A stretch of DNA of 64,000 nt from Cepaea nemoralis (lineage: Eukaryota; Mollusca; Gastropoda; Stylommatophora; Helicidae), in contig JACEFZ010013232.1 of the NCBI GenBank assembly GCA_014155875.1, forward strand, positions 1 to 64,000, in the 5' to 3' direction. The stretch's first letter is position 1. Every line of letters begins with the position of its first letter. A program made the translations under genes and the position numbers. A model generated the notes under the pieces. That model saw only the letters and a program-made list of their open reading frames with translations, had not been told where the DNA came from and searched no databases. Shown here one piece after another: positions 50,684 through 60,796 of the stretch.

Positions 50684-52848
50684 TGTCGCGAGATTGCCAT
50701 GAGTTAAACAGATAAATATTCCCGACGTTTGCTTGGCGTGTATTTTCAGCACCATTATTTTACTAACTGGAAAAACACCGCGGATGTCAAAATCTCAGGA
50801 CAATATTTGTAGCTGCACGTGTACATCTATAACGGATTTGGAACGGTCGGTGTTGATGGTGACAGGTCCTGGCATCGCCTTGATTAGTTTGTCTACATTT
50901 GAATGTAAATGGAAGCAGTGGGGTCAGCCCATCTACACATTTGGTGTTGAGTGAGAAGGAAGGGATACACCGAGTTGGCAGTTCATTACCAGTTAGAATC
51001 ACATATATTGTCACCACGGAACAGAAGATTGACAAGTTTGTCAACATTTGAATGCAGATGGAAGCCGTGAGATCACAATGGCAGATGTAAAACGGAAGTA
51101 CTTAGTAGGGAGAAAACAGTACATATGTCAATTCTTGGTTTCCGGAACATGAAGAGTTTGACGGGGTTATTTGCAACTGTTTGTTGGAAGTCGTCATAAA
51201 ATTCGCTGGCTTGTTTTGAGAATCTTAACAATTACTGACAACTTTGACAGGATTTAAGCCCGGAAAATAGATCCTTGCAAATGGTTGATATGTCCAAATA
51301 ACACCTGTGTGGGGGAGAAGAGGATAAAGTCACGTGGACAACTTTGGTAGTTTGCCATATAAACTCTAGTTGGGACCAGCTAGGGAGGACTTGAAATTAT
51401 GCTTTAGTCAGAGTGCCAGGGCACGGCAGCGCCTAGTGGAAATAATATCTACCGTGTGTTAATTAGTGACTTAATTTTACACGTGCCTATAATGGCAGAT
51501 GTAGATATGATTGATAGGACTGCAGTGGTGCCATTTAAGGTATAACCTATTATAATATATTCGTTATAATTACTTTAGGCAGTAGCCTTGTTAAACTATA
51601 GTGTGATGATTAGCACTGTTAGTGGAAACTAGCTAGAGTAGGGAAGTGATACTTGACTCTGTTAGCTAGAATAGATTAGTGAAGTGTTGATAAGCTTTAC
51701 TAGTTGAGAATTGAGTAATGAGGGATAATTGGGATTTCCCGTAGGTGTCCCTTGTGGGAGGGGTTCCACATTCTGTTTGCTGATTTTTTCTTTGTCATAA
51801 CCTGATTCGACTCTAGGTGGGTAGCTAATCTGCTCTATGACTAAGTCTAGTTAGCTAACGATCATTAGGCAAGGTGATAGGCTTACACTCAGCCGAAAGA
51901 ATCATGAACTAGTACTATCACCAGGTGTGTTGTTTCTATCCTAGGTTCCCTACCAGATCCAAGGAAGCTCAATAAAGTTTTGGGAAGGAAGAAAATCCCA
52001 GTCGGAAGAACACCAGTTCGGCAATCAATAAAGATTGCTTACAGACGTGATTAAAAGCTAGAGGGAGGTTGATTCACCCAACATAGTGAAGATTACAGTT
52101 GCACCATACAGCATTAAACAGTGGTAACGAACCGAGAACCGGTTAAGAGTAACTAGTGTTAGTACAGTAACAATTAACATTAGTAATTAGCACTTGCGGA
52201 CTGAATGGTTCGATGTGCAACGAGGATGATCTGTCGACTAACACTTAACTTTACTAACTGTGTAAACACTAGAAAAGAACTTGTGCAGTTGGTTAGAGAA
52301 CATTAGGAACGGACATTGTGTAGAGTGAATCCGGTCCATAAGTAACTGTTCATACCACCGGTGTCTATTTCTCATGTTCATGAAATGGGATTACCAGAGG
52401 TCTACAGAAGCAAAGCAGTATCCGGCAGGATGGTTCCGGCAACGGGTGAGACGTACTTGTTCTGACGTAACGTGCTGTGGTCTATCTTTGCTGTGATCAG
52501 CGGACTGATCTGATGTCTGAGAGTCAGATTCTCTACACTTTATAGAACACGTCACACATTTTCTTCGCATACACGTCTCATACACGTTACACTTTTATTT
52601 TAATAAATTAATCTTTATTAATTTCTAGAAGTAAGAGATGTTGAGTATGTTGCGTTGGGGAAGTATGAGAAGGGGGCATAGTACGACAGTGTGAGAGTGA
52701 TAGGAAAAGGTGTCCATAGGCTGATGGAGTGTGTTGGACGGAAGCTGGTGGATTCTCCAGAATATTGAGGGGGAAAAAAAAATAATATTATAATGTGGGT
52801 GTCGGATCTCCTCACTCCAGGGACGACACTTTAAAGGAGGACACGACA
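50684..52848 (+). repeat. Element C 5' LTR (2165 bp)
   Basis: Begins TGTCGCGAGA and ends GACACGACA. Poly(A) signal region TTTTAATAAATTAATC near 52597-52612. A CTATCCTAG|GTTCC acceptor-like block near 51936-51955 corresponds to blocks in B and D. The two short frames 50733-50954 and 50787-51047, repeated in the 3' LTR, are not supported as genes. Confidence 0.94.
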
Positions 52849-52852
52849 TTAT

Positions 52853-53080
52853 TGGGGGCTCGTAAACGTGATATTTGGACAGTGGGATCTCTCGTAAACG
52901 TGATCTTTGGACAGCGGGATCTATCGTAAACGTGATCTTTGGACAACGAGATCTCTCGTAAACGGGATCCTTGGACAGCGGGATCTCCCGTAAACGGAAT
53001 CCTTGGACAGCGAGATCTCCTGCAAGCAGGAACGTTTGACAGGGGGATCTTCTGACAACGGGGTCTTTTGACACGGGATC
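52853..53080 (+). promoter_or_regulatory. Element C primer-binding site and 32-bp leader repeats
   Basis: TGGGGGCTCGT starts 4 bp after the LTR, a proline-tRNA-type primer site. It leads directly into about seven 32-bp units beginning CTCGTAAACGTGATCTTTGG and ending AGCGGGATCT. The first unit overlaps the primer site. Units contain AGATCT or GGGATC palindromic cores. Element B has only three to four units. Confidence 0.75.
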
Positions 53081-53327
53081 CTTAGTTATAAGAGGGAGAT
53101 ATCATTTTGGAGAATCCAGCTAGAGTGAATGTGGATAGGGGTTAGGATTAATATCTTACCTGTTCACACTTCACACGTCTGCATAGGTCTGTGGTCCTGA
53201 TTCTACTCTTGTCACTGAGTGAATGTACTGTGTGTGGTAATATCGAGATTTATAGTACTTGTTCATATATCGGTATAGTAATTTGCAGTTATATTGTACT
53301 AGACCTGCTAGCTTACCTCTCTGTATA

Positions 53328-56300
53328 ATGGCCACCCCTAAACTTAGCACGTTAGAATTAAAGGAAAGGGGGGAAGAAATGGGATTGGCGGGGTCTGCTC
53401 TAACGGATTACATACAGGAAGTGGAGAGAGAGTATCGTCAAGCAGAAAGGGATGATCGAAAGGCCGAGCTGGAATTGAGAAGGATGGAGTTGGAACAAGC
53501 AGCTAAGAAATTGGAAGCTGAGCAAGCAGCTAGGAAATTGGAAGCTGAGCAAGCAGCTAGGAAATTTGAAGCTGAGCAAGCAGCTAGGAAATTAGAAGCT
53601 GAACAGGAAGCACAGAAAAGGGAGCACGAGTACCGGATGAGGGAACTCGAGTTGAAGAGTCAATCTAATGGAGAAACTGAGGGAGCAGTTGGAGGTTCCT
53701 CCATCCCAGGATCAACACCAGTAGGTGGACATGGGTACCATGCTATGAAGTTTCCCTTAGCGGTCTACGAGGAGGACAAAGAGAAGATTGATCAATACCT
53801 TCAACGCTTCGAGGCTATGTCAGTTGCTATGGGTCTGGAGCGTAACAAATGGAATCTTAAGCTATCCCAGGGATTACGCGGGACAGGATACGAGGTTTAT
53901 ACTCGCCTGCCACCAGGACATGAGAACAATTATGATGAGTTAAAGACGGCTCTGCTGAAACGATTCGAGGTTACATCGCATACCTACCGGAAAAAATTTC
54001 GAGCAGCGAAACGAGAACCGGGAGAGTTGTTTGCCGCCTACAGTTTGCGTCTTAAATCTTATCTCCATAAGTGGATGGATTTGGCTGGGTTCGCACATGA
54101 CTATGAGAGTCTGGAAGAGCTCATGGTGGTCGACCAGCTGAAGAAGCAAATGTCTAAACCTCTCAGGACGTTCCTGGGAGAACAAGGAGCGGAACGTATT
54201 GACCTCGTGAATAAATTAGCAGAACGGTTCGTCGAGGTACATGGGGAGGTAGGGGAAAACCTTTCAACCAACACCAAAAGTCAAGAGAAACATGACAAGA
54301 AGAAAGCCAAAAACTCAGGAACCAAAAAGTGGGAACCTTATGTGCAAAAATCAGAGGATAATTCAGAGAAGAAGAAGGAGGGAAGCAAGAGCACCTCAAG
54401 CTCTACACCTAAACGACCGTGGTCGGAGAAGTGGTGTTCAATTTGTAAGTCACCCTCTCACAATACGAGGGACTGCAAATCGAAGGCTAAGAACCCTCAT
54501 TTTGCAGCATGTCAAGTGACTTCCAAGGAGGTTGTCACGGAAAATGCCAAGGTCAACAAGGAAGCTCGCCACCAGGAGAGCTCATTCAAGTCCGACAATA
54601 GAAAATCTAGGACAGGGAAATGGTGCAACGAATGCAAGTCAAACACGCACAATGCTATTGACTGCAGGGGAAAGTCAGGAGACACTCAATTCGTCGTGTG
54701 CTCAGGAAAACCTAAGGTGGAGCCCACCGAACAGGTCGAGACCGAGGAAGAGACTCCAGACCAGGAAAAACCACCTGTAGTGGAATTGGTAGAGGTTAAC
54801 GGTCGTCAAGTGGAGTGTTTATACGACACAGGACTGGACGGAGAGGCCGTGATTTCTGCGGATCTAGTACATCCAGAACAATTCACAGGTGAAACCTTGG
54901 ATATACAGCCTGCACAGAAGAGTGCTGTAGTCATGAAGTTGCCCATTGCTAATGTGGAGATTCGGTCACGGTACGTCACCGGCACCATCAAGGCCGCTGT
55001 ATTGACCGATCCCATTTTTCCAGTCATCCTAGGTTGCCGGTATGTCTTTCTGGGAATGCCCAGGGAGCCTATTCATATGGGAGCAATGCAGACTCGCTCT
55101 CAGGCGAAAACGGAAGAGGCAGACGCAATTGTGACTAACCCAATGCCGGGGGAGCTACGAACTGCCCAGAGTGAGGATGATACTTTACGTCCTTGCTACA
55201 AAAAGCTGCAGAAAAGTGCTGATCCACCAGGACGGGGGCAGTACTACATGAAGAATAGGATACTCTACAGGAGAGCAGGAAGGGGAGACAACCTATACGG
55301 TCAGTTGGTCGTCCCGAAAGCTCATCGGTCCCAGATTCTTCATATGGGGCATACCATCTCCTTTAGTGGACACATGGGTATTGCCGCCACCATGCAGCGG
55401 ATTTCCTGCCACTACTATTGGCCGGGAATGACAGATGATGTGCGTCGGTATGTGAAGTCATGCCCTGAGTGCCAGAGGGTGGCACCGAAACACTGGACAG
55501 CACCGGTGATGTTGGGTGAGATGCCCATCATGAACTCTCCTTTCGAGAGGGTAGCCATCGATATCGTGGGTCCACTTCCCAGGACTAGGAAGAGGAACAT
55601 GTATATACTCACAATGGTGGATTGCTGTACAATGTGGGGTGAGGCTATACCGTTGACCACGATTGACTCGAAAAGAGTGGCGGACGCACTGATGGAGGCC
55701 TTTACCAGATTAGGCTTTCCGGATCAAATTCTGACGGACAATGGATCTCAGTTTTGTGGAAAACTCATGGAGGAGGTATTTAGGGTGTTTCACTCTAACC
55801 ACATACATACCAGCCCTTACCACCCTCAAGCCAATGGACAAGTAGAGCGTTTCAACGGCACGTTGATGACAATGCTCAGGAAATTAGCGCAGGAAAAACC
55901 TGATAGGTGGGATGAATATATCCCAGCAGCACTCTTTGCCTATCGGGAAGTTCCTCATGGCTCAACAGGACTACCACCCGCTACGTTGCTGTTTGGTCGT
56001 CCAATCAAAGGACCGTTGGAAGCCATGTTGAGGAGTTGGACTGAAGAGGGGACGTCAGAAGAAGTGATCTCATCCTATCAATACGTGGAGGAACTGAAAG
56101 AAAAACTCCACAAGGGATGGACTCTGGCAAATCAAAACTTGAAAAAGGCCAGGAAAAGACATGCGGCTTACTACAACCGTAGGTCTAAAGAAAGATCTCT
56201 AGAGGTGGGAGATAAAGTCTTGTTGCTACTCCCAACGGGAAACAACAAACTGGAGATAGGTTGGCAAGGACCATTTCCCGTGGAAAGGGTGATATCCAGA

Positions 56301-57911
56301 ACCAACTATCAAATCCGGATCCGGGGAAAGTCGAAGATTTTCCATATCAATCTCTTGCGGAAATACGAAGAGAGACCCGGAGACAAGGCAGCTCACCTCA
56401 TGGCAATGGCAGTTGCAGTGGAGACAGAAGTGGGAACCAGCGAGGGCAGGGAATATCCCTTAGTACACCAGGAAACCTATAGGGATGTACAAGTGAACCC
56501 TGATCTGACCTCCCAGGAGAGGGAAAGGATAACCCAGGTTCTCAAGTCTCATAAGGAGATACTGACTGATAAACCTGGACGAACGAGGTTGGTGGAGTTT
56601 GAGATGACTTTGACCACACAGGAGCCGGTTCGTCAGAAGGTTTACCCAGTGCCATTCTCTAAAGAAAAGGCCCTGGAGGAGGAAATAAAAAAATTGCTGG
56701 AGGATGACGTGATTGCACCATCCACATCCCCATACAATGCGGGGGTAGTTTTGTTACGCAAACCAAGTGGAGAACACAGGTTGTGTATAGATTACCGACT
56801 GCTGAACAGTCATACACAGTTTCAGGTGGAACCTTTGCCGAATCCAACTCAGCTATTCGCTAGGCTCCATAAGGCTCGGTACTTTTCAAAGGTGGATCTG
56901 AGTCGGGGGTACTATCAGATACCAGTCAAACCGGAGATTCGACCACTGTTAGCTTTCAGTACACCCAGTGGACACTACGAATTTAAGGTCATGCCCTTTG
57001 GACTTAGCAATGCACCTAGTGTGTTTACACGCATGATGAGGACTTTACTAGATCCGTTACAGGATCCGTCCATCATCTCATTTATGGATGATATTCTGAT
57101 TTCCAGTGACAGCCTGGATGACCACTTACAATCCTTGGAGAGAGTGTTTAATAGGCTCAAGGAAGCAGGGCTTACTGCTCGTCCAACCAAGTGCATGATT
57201 GGTTACCAGACTCTGGAATTTCTAGGTCACACCATCACTCCAGGACACATTGTTCCAGAAGAGAAGAACCTGGAGAAAATCAGAAATGCACCAAGGCCAA
57301 AAACGAAGAAGGATGTGCGATCTTTTCTCTCGTTGTGTGGGTTCTACCACAAATTTATCCCACATTTCACGGAACTGGGAGCTCCGTTGACCGAAACCTT
57401 GAAAAAGGGATTCCCGGATCAAATCATTTGGACACCAGAATGTGAGAATGCCTATAGTCAGTTAAAGGAGGCCTTGGTCAGCAAACCTGTATTACAGCTC
57501 CCTGACCTTTCCAAACCATTTGTGTTGAGAACGGATGCGAGTGGGATTGGAATTGGAGCCGCTTTGTTACAGGAAGGAAAAGACGATGCTTCGGTTTTGA
57601 AACCTGTGGCATACGCAAGTAAGAAACTTCTACAGGCGGAGAGGAATTATTCAACCGTCGAGAGAGAATGCTTGTCCCTCGTATGGGCAGTGCAAAAATT
57701 TCAGCCATATTTGTATGGAGTTAAGTTTCGGGTTCAGTCGGATCATCAGCCCCTGATGTTCCTGGCTACTTCTCAGAAGCTCAACGCACGTTTGATGCGG
57801 TGGTCGTTGTTACTTCAACCGTATAATTTCACAGTAGAGTACATTCCTGGGAAGGAGAATGTTGGAGCGGATTTCTTGTCAAGACACCCAGCTCCTGAAG
57901 AAGAGGAATGA
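53328..57911 (+). CDS. Element C Gag-Pol polyprotein (1527 aa), Gmr1-type order
   Basis: The ATG at 53328 (MATPKL) is chosen over one 23 codons upstream because it matches element B. Domains by residue: charged coiled coil with EAEQAARKL repeats 40-110; Gag core about 135-305; CCHC knuckles 370-383 and 433-446; protease DTG 500-502; integrase zinc ligands H675, H682, C712, C715; integrase catalytic D745, D804, E840 (35 residues between the last two); GPY/F module about 978-997; RT with D1190 and FMDD at 1252-1255; RNase H with D1403, E1445/E1447 and D1472; end at 1527. It makes the particle, matures proteins, copies RNA and integrates cDNA. Integrase lying before RT is unusual for Ty3/gypsy. 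No frameshift between gag and pol. Confidence 0.95.
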   Translation: MATPKLSTLELKERGEEMGLAGSALTDYIQEVEREYRQAERDDRKAELELRRMELEQAAKKLEAEQAARKLEAEQAARKFEAEQAARKLEAEQEAQKREHEYRMRELELKSQSNGETEGAVGGSSIPGSTPVGGHGYHAMKFPLAVYEEDKEKIDQYLQRFEAMSVAMGLERNKWNLKLSQGLRGTGYEVYTRLPPGHENNYDELKTALLKRFEVTSHTYRKKFRAAKREPGELFAAYSLRLKSYLHKWMDLAGFAHDYESLEELMVVDQLKKQMSKPLRTFLGEQGAERIDLVNKLAERFVEVHGEVGENLSTNTKSQEKHDKKKAKNSGTKKWEPYVQKSEDNSEKKKEGSKSTSSSTPKRPWSEKWCSICKSPSHNTRDCKSKAKNPHFAACQVTSKEVVTENAKVNKEARHQESSFKSDNRKSRTGKWCNECKSNTHNAIDCRGKSGDTQFVVCSGKPKVEPTEQVETEEETPDQEKPPVVELVEVNGRQVECLYDTGLDGEAVISADLVHPEQFTGETLDIQPAQKSAVVMKLPIANVEIRSRYVTGTIKAAVLTDPIFPVILGCRYVFLGMPREPIHMGAMQTRSQAKTEEADAIVTNPMPGELRTAQSEDDTLRPCYKKLQKSADPPGRGQYYMKNRILYRRAGRGDNLYGQLVVPKAHRSQILHMGHTISFSGHMGIAATMQRISCHYYWPGMTDDVRRYVKSCPECQRVAPKHWTAPVMLGEMPIMNSPFERVAIDIVGPLPRTRKRNMYILTMVDCCTMWGEAIPLTTIDSKRVADALMEAFTRLGFPDQILTDNGSQFCGKLMEEVFRVFHSNHIHTSPYHPQANGQVERFNGTLMTMLRKLAQEKPDRWDEYIPAALFAYREVPHGSTGLPPATLLFGRPIKGPLEAMLRSWTEEGTSEEVISSYQYVEELKEKLHKGWTLANQNLKKARKRHAAYYNRRSKERSLEVGDKVLLLLPTGNNKLEIGWQGPFPVERVISRTNYQIRIRGKSKIFHINLLRKYEERPGDKAAHLMAMAVAVETEVGTSEGREYPLVHQETYRDVQVNPDLTSQERERITQVLKSHKEILTDKPGRTRLVEFEMTLTTQEPVRQKVYPVPFSKEKALEEEIKKLLEDDVIAPSTSPYNAGVVLLRKPSGEHRLCIDYRLLNSHTQFQVEPLPNPTQLFARLHKARYFSKVDLSRGYYQIPVKPEIRPLLAFSTPSGHYEFKVMPFGLSNAPSVFTRMMRTLLDPLQDPSIISFMDDILISSDSLDDHLQSLERVFNRLKEAGLTARPTKCMIGYQTLEFLGHTITPGHIVPEEKNLEKIRNAPRPKTKKDVRSFLSLCGFYHKFIPHFTELGAPLTETLKKGFPDQIIWTPECENAYSQLKEALVSKPVLQLPDLSKPFVLRTDASGIGIGAALLQEGKDDASVLKPVAYASKKLLQAERNYSTVERECLSLVWAVQKFQPYLYGVKFRVQSDHQPLMFLATSQKLNARLMRWSLLLQPYNFTVEYIPGKENVGADFLSRHPAPEEEE

Positions 57912-57975
57912 ATTATCTGGATTTAACTCATGGTGGAGGAGAGTGAGATGGACTACTCTCTTAAGAGGGGGCCTA

Positions 57976-60143
57976 TGTCGCGAGATTGCCATGAGTTAAA
58001 CAGATAAATATTCCCGACGTTTGCTTGGCGTGTATTTTCAGCACCATTATTTTACTAACTGGAAAAACACCGCGGATGTCAAAATCTCAGGACAATATTT
58101 GTAGCTGCACGTGTACATCTATAACGGATTTGGAACGGTCGGTGTTGATGGTGACAGGTCCTGGCATCGCCTTGATTAGTTTGTCTACATTTGAATGTAA
58201 ATGGAAGCAGTGGGGTCAGCCCATCTACACATTTGGTGTTGAGTGAGAAGGAAGGGATACACCGAGTTGGCAGTTCATTACCAGTTAGAATCACATATAT
58301 TGTCACCACGGAACAGAAGATTGACAAGTTTGTCAACATTTGAATGCAGATGGAAGCCGTGAGATCACAATGGCAGATGTAAAACGGAAGTACTTAGTAG
58401 GGAGAAAACAGTACATATGTCAATTCTTGGTTTCCGGAACATGAAGAGTTTGACGGGGTTATTTGCAACTGTTTGTTGGAAGTCGTCATAAAATTCGCTG
58501 GCTTGTTTTGAGAATCTTAACAATTACTGACAACTTTGACAGGATTTAAGCCCGGAAAAATAGATCCTTGCAAATGGTTGATATGTCCAAATAACACCTG
58601 TGTGGGGGAGAAGAGGATAAAGTCACGTGGACAACTTTGGTAGTTTGCCATATAAACTCTAGTTGGGACCAGCTAGGGAGGACTTGAAATTATGCTTTAG
58701 TCAGAGTGCCAGGGCACGGCAGCGCCTAGTGGAAATAATATCTACCGTGTGTTAATTAGTGACTTAATTTTACACGTGCCTATAATGGCAGATGTAGATA
58801 TGATTGATAGGACTGCAGTGGTGCCATTTAAGGTATAACCTATTATAATATATTCGTTATAATTACTTTAGGCAGTAGCCTTGTTAAACTATAGTGTGAT
58901 GATTAGCACTGTTAGTGGAAACTAGCTAGAGTAGGGAAGTGATACTTGACTCTGTTAGCTAGAATAGATTAGTGAAGTGTTGATAAGCTTTACTAGTTGA
59001 GAATTGAGTAATGAGGGATAATTGGGATTTCCCGTAGGTGTCCCTTGTGGGAGGGGTTCCACATTCTGTTTGCTGATTTTTTCTTTGTCATAACCTGATT
59101 CGACTCTAGGTGGGTAGCTAATCTGCTCTATGACTAAGTCTAGTTAGCTAACGATCATTAGGCAAGGTGATAGGCTTACACTCAGCCGAAAGAATCATGA
59201 ACTAGTACTATCACCAGGTGTGTTGTTTCTATCCTAGGTTCCCTACCAGATCCAAGGAAGCTCAATAAAGTTTTGGGAAGGAAGAAAATCCCAGTCGGAA
59301 GAACACCAGTTCGGCAATCAATAAAGATTGCTTACAGACGTGATTAAAAGCTAGAGGGAGGTTGATTCACCCAACATAGTGAAGATTACAGTTGCACCAT
59401 ACAGCATTAAACAGTGGTAACGAACCGAGAACCGGTTAAGAGTAACTAGTGTTAGTACAGTAACAATTAACATTAGTAATTAGCACTTGCGGACTGAATG
59501 GTTCGATGTGCAACGAGGATGATCTGTCGACTAACACTTAACTTTACTAACTGTGTAAACACTAGAAAAGAACTTGTGCAGTTGGTTAGAGAACATTAGG
59601 AACGGACATTGTGTAGAGTGAATCCGGTCCATAAGTAACTGTTCATACCACCGGTGTCTATTTCTCATGTTCATGAAATGGGATTACCAGAGGTCTACAG
59701 AAGCAAAGCAGTATCCGGCAGGATGGTTCCGGCAACGGGTGAGACGTACTTGTTCTGACGTAACGTGCTGTGGTCTATCTTTGCTGTGATCAGCGGACTG
59801 ATCTGATGTCTGAGAGTCAGATTCTCTACACTTTATAGAACACGTCACACATTTTCTTCGCATACACGTCTCATACACGTTACACTTTTATTTTAATAAA
59901 TTAATCTTTATTAATTTCTAGAAGTAAGAGTTGTTGAGTATGTTGCGTTGGGGAAGTATGAGAAGGGGGCATAGTACGACAGTGTGAGAGTGATAGGAAA
60001 AGGTGTCCATAGGCTGATGGAGTGTGTTGGACGGAAGCTGGTGGATTCTCCAGAATATTGAGGGGGAAAAAAAATAATAATATTATAATGTGGGTGTCGG
60101 ATCTCCTCACTCCAGGGACGACACTTTAAAGGAGGACACGACA
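57976..60143 (+). repeat. Element C 3' LTR (2168 bp)
   Basis: Preceded by AAGAGGGGGCCTA as in element B. Compared with the 5' LTR it has one extra A near 58556, one extra net TAA/A change near 60072 and A/T near 59932. Confidence 0.94.
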
Positions 60144-60290
60144 GTGACACTCCCCATTGCCAGGTGCTTAAGACAACACTCCTCAATGCCAGGTGGCTTA
60201 GGACATCACTCCCCAATGTCAGATGCCTTAGAACAACGCTCCCCAGTGCCAGGGACTTTAGGACACTTCCAAGTACCAGAAATCATGTTA
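60144..60290. repeat. 30-bp minisatellite, right half
   Basis: Continuation of 50461-50683: GTGACACTCCCCATTGCCAG, then units GCTTAGGACATCACTCCCC and so on, about five copies. Confidence 0.88.
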
Positions 60291-60796
60291 TTCTTTTCAT
60301 GTCCGTATTACAGGCAACTTAAGTTTAACCAGCACCACACCAGCAGCATCCTCCTGTTGTAGCTTGCTTTCTGCATCCATGCTATGGCATATGCGAATAC
60401 CCATACGATGGGGTGAATCAGCATTCAAATATTACACAACCCTACACACATACACAAATATTGTTGAGTGCCAAACCTCCTGATGTTGCATAAATGCGGC
60501 CTTCTAAATTCAAATATTACATTTAATTGTCTGTAGCAGTTCTAGTTTTTGAGATACAGCCATATATGTATATAATTAATATTATTACAATATTTTCTAT
60601 ATACGCCTTGGGGTGGGGTGGGGGTGGGGGAACTATTGATATCTAGTCTCTTATAAATTTTGGAATTCTAATGGTTTGGAGAGAGCCCAAGGAACAACTA
60701 TGATGACTATTATGTCTGTGTTGTCAATATTAAGGGAATTAATGGCAAAAAATCACATAAACTGGAAATATCCAGATTTAGATTCTGCTAGATGAC
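60291..60796. other. Unassigned sequence
   Basis: AT-rich, with a GGGGTGGGGTGGGGGTGGGG stretch near 60609-60630 that could form a G-quadruplex. No gene seen. Confidence 0.35.

Larger units (their letters stand above)
50684..60143 (+). mobile_element. Element C: intact Gmr1-type Ty3/gypsy LTR retrotransposon
   Basis: A 9.46-kb plus-strand element with LTRs 50684-52848 and 57976-60143 and a perfect 5-bp target duplication GTGAC (50679-50683, 60144-60148). The LTRs differ by two small length changes in A-rich or TAA tracts and one substitution that I noticed. It has a primer-binding site, leader repeats, one uninterrupted Gag-Pol frame and a purine tract before the 3' LTR. All known catalytic residues are present, so it is the best candidate for an active copy. 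Inserted in a 30-bp minisatellite upstream of exon 1. Confidence 0.96.

Noticed and set aside
50733..51047. LTR-encoded small proteins (duplicated at 58025-58339)
   Set aside because: Both copies simply reflect LTR identity; no family resemblance and not conserved in LTRs B or D.
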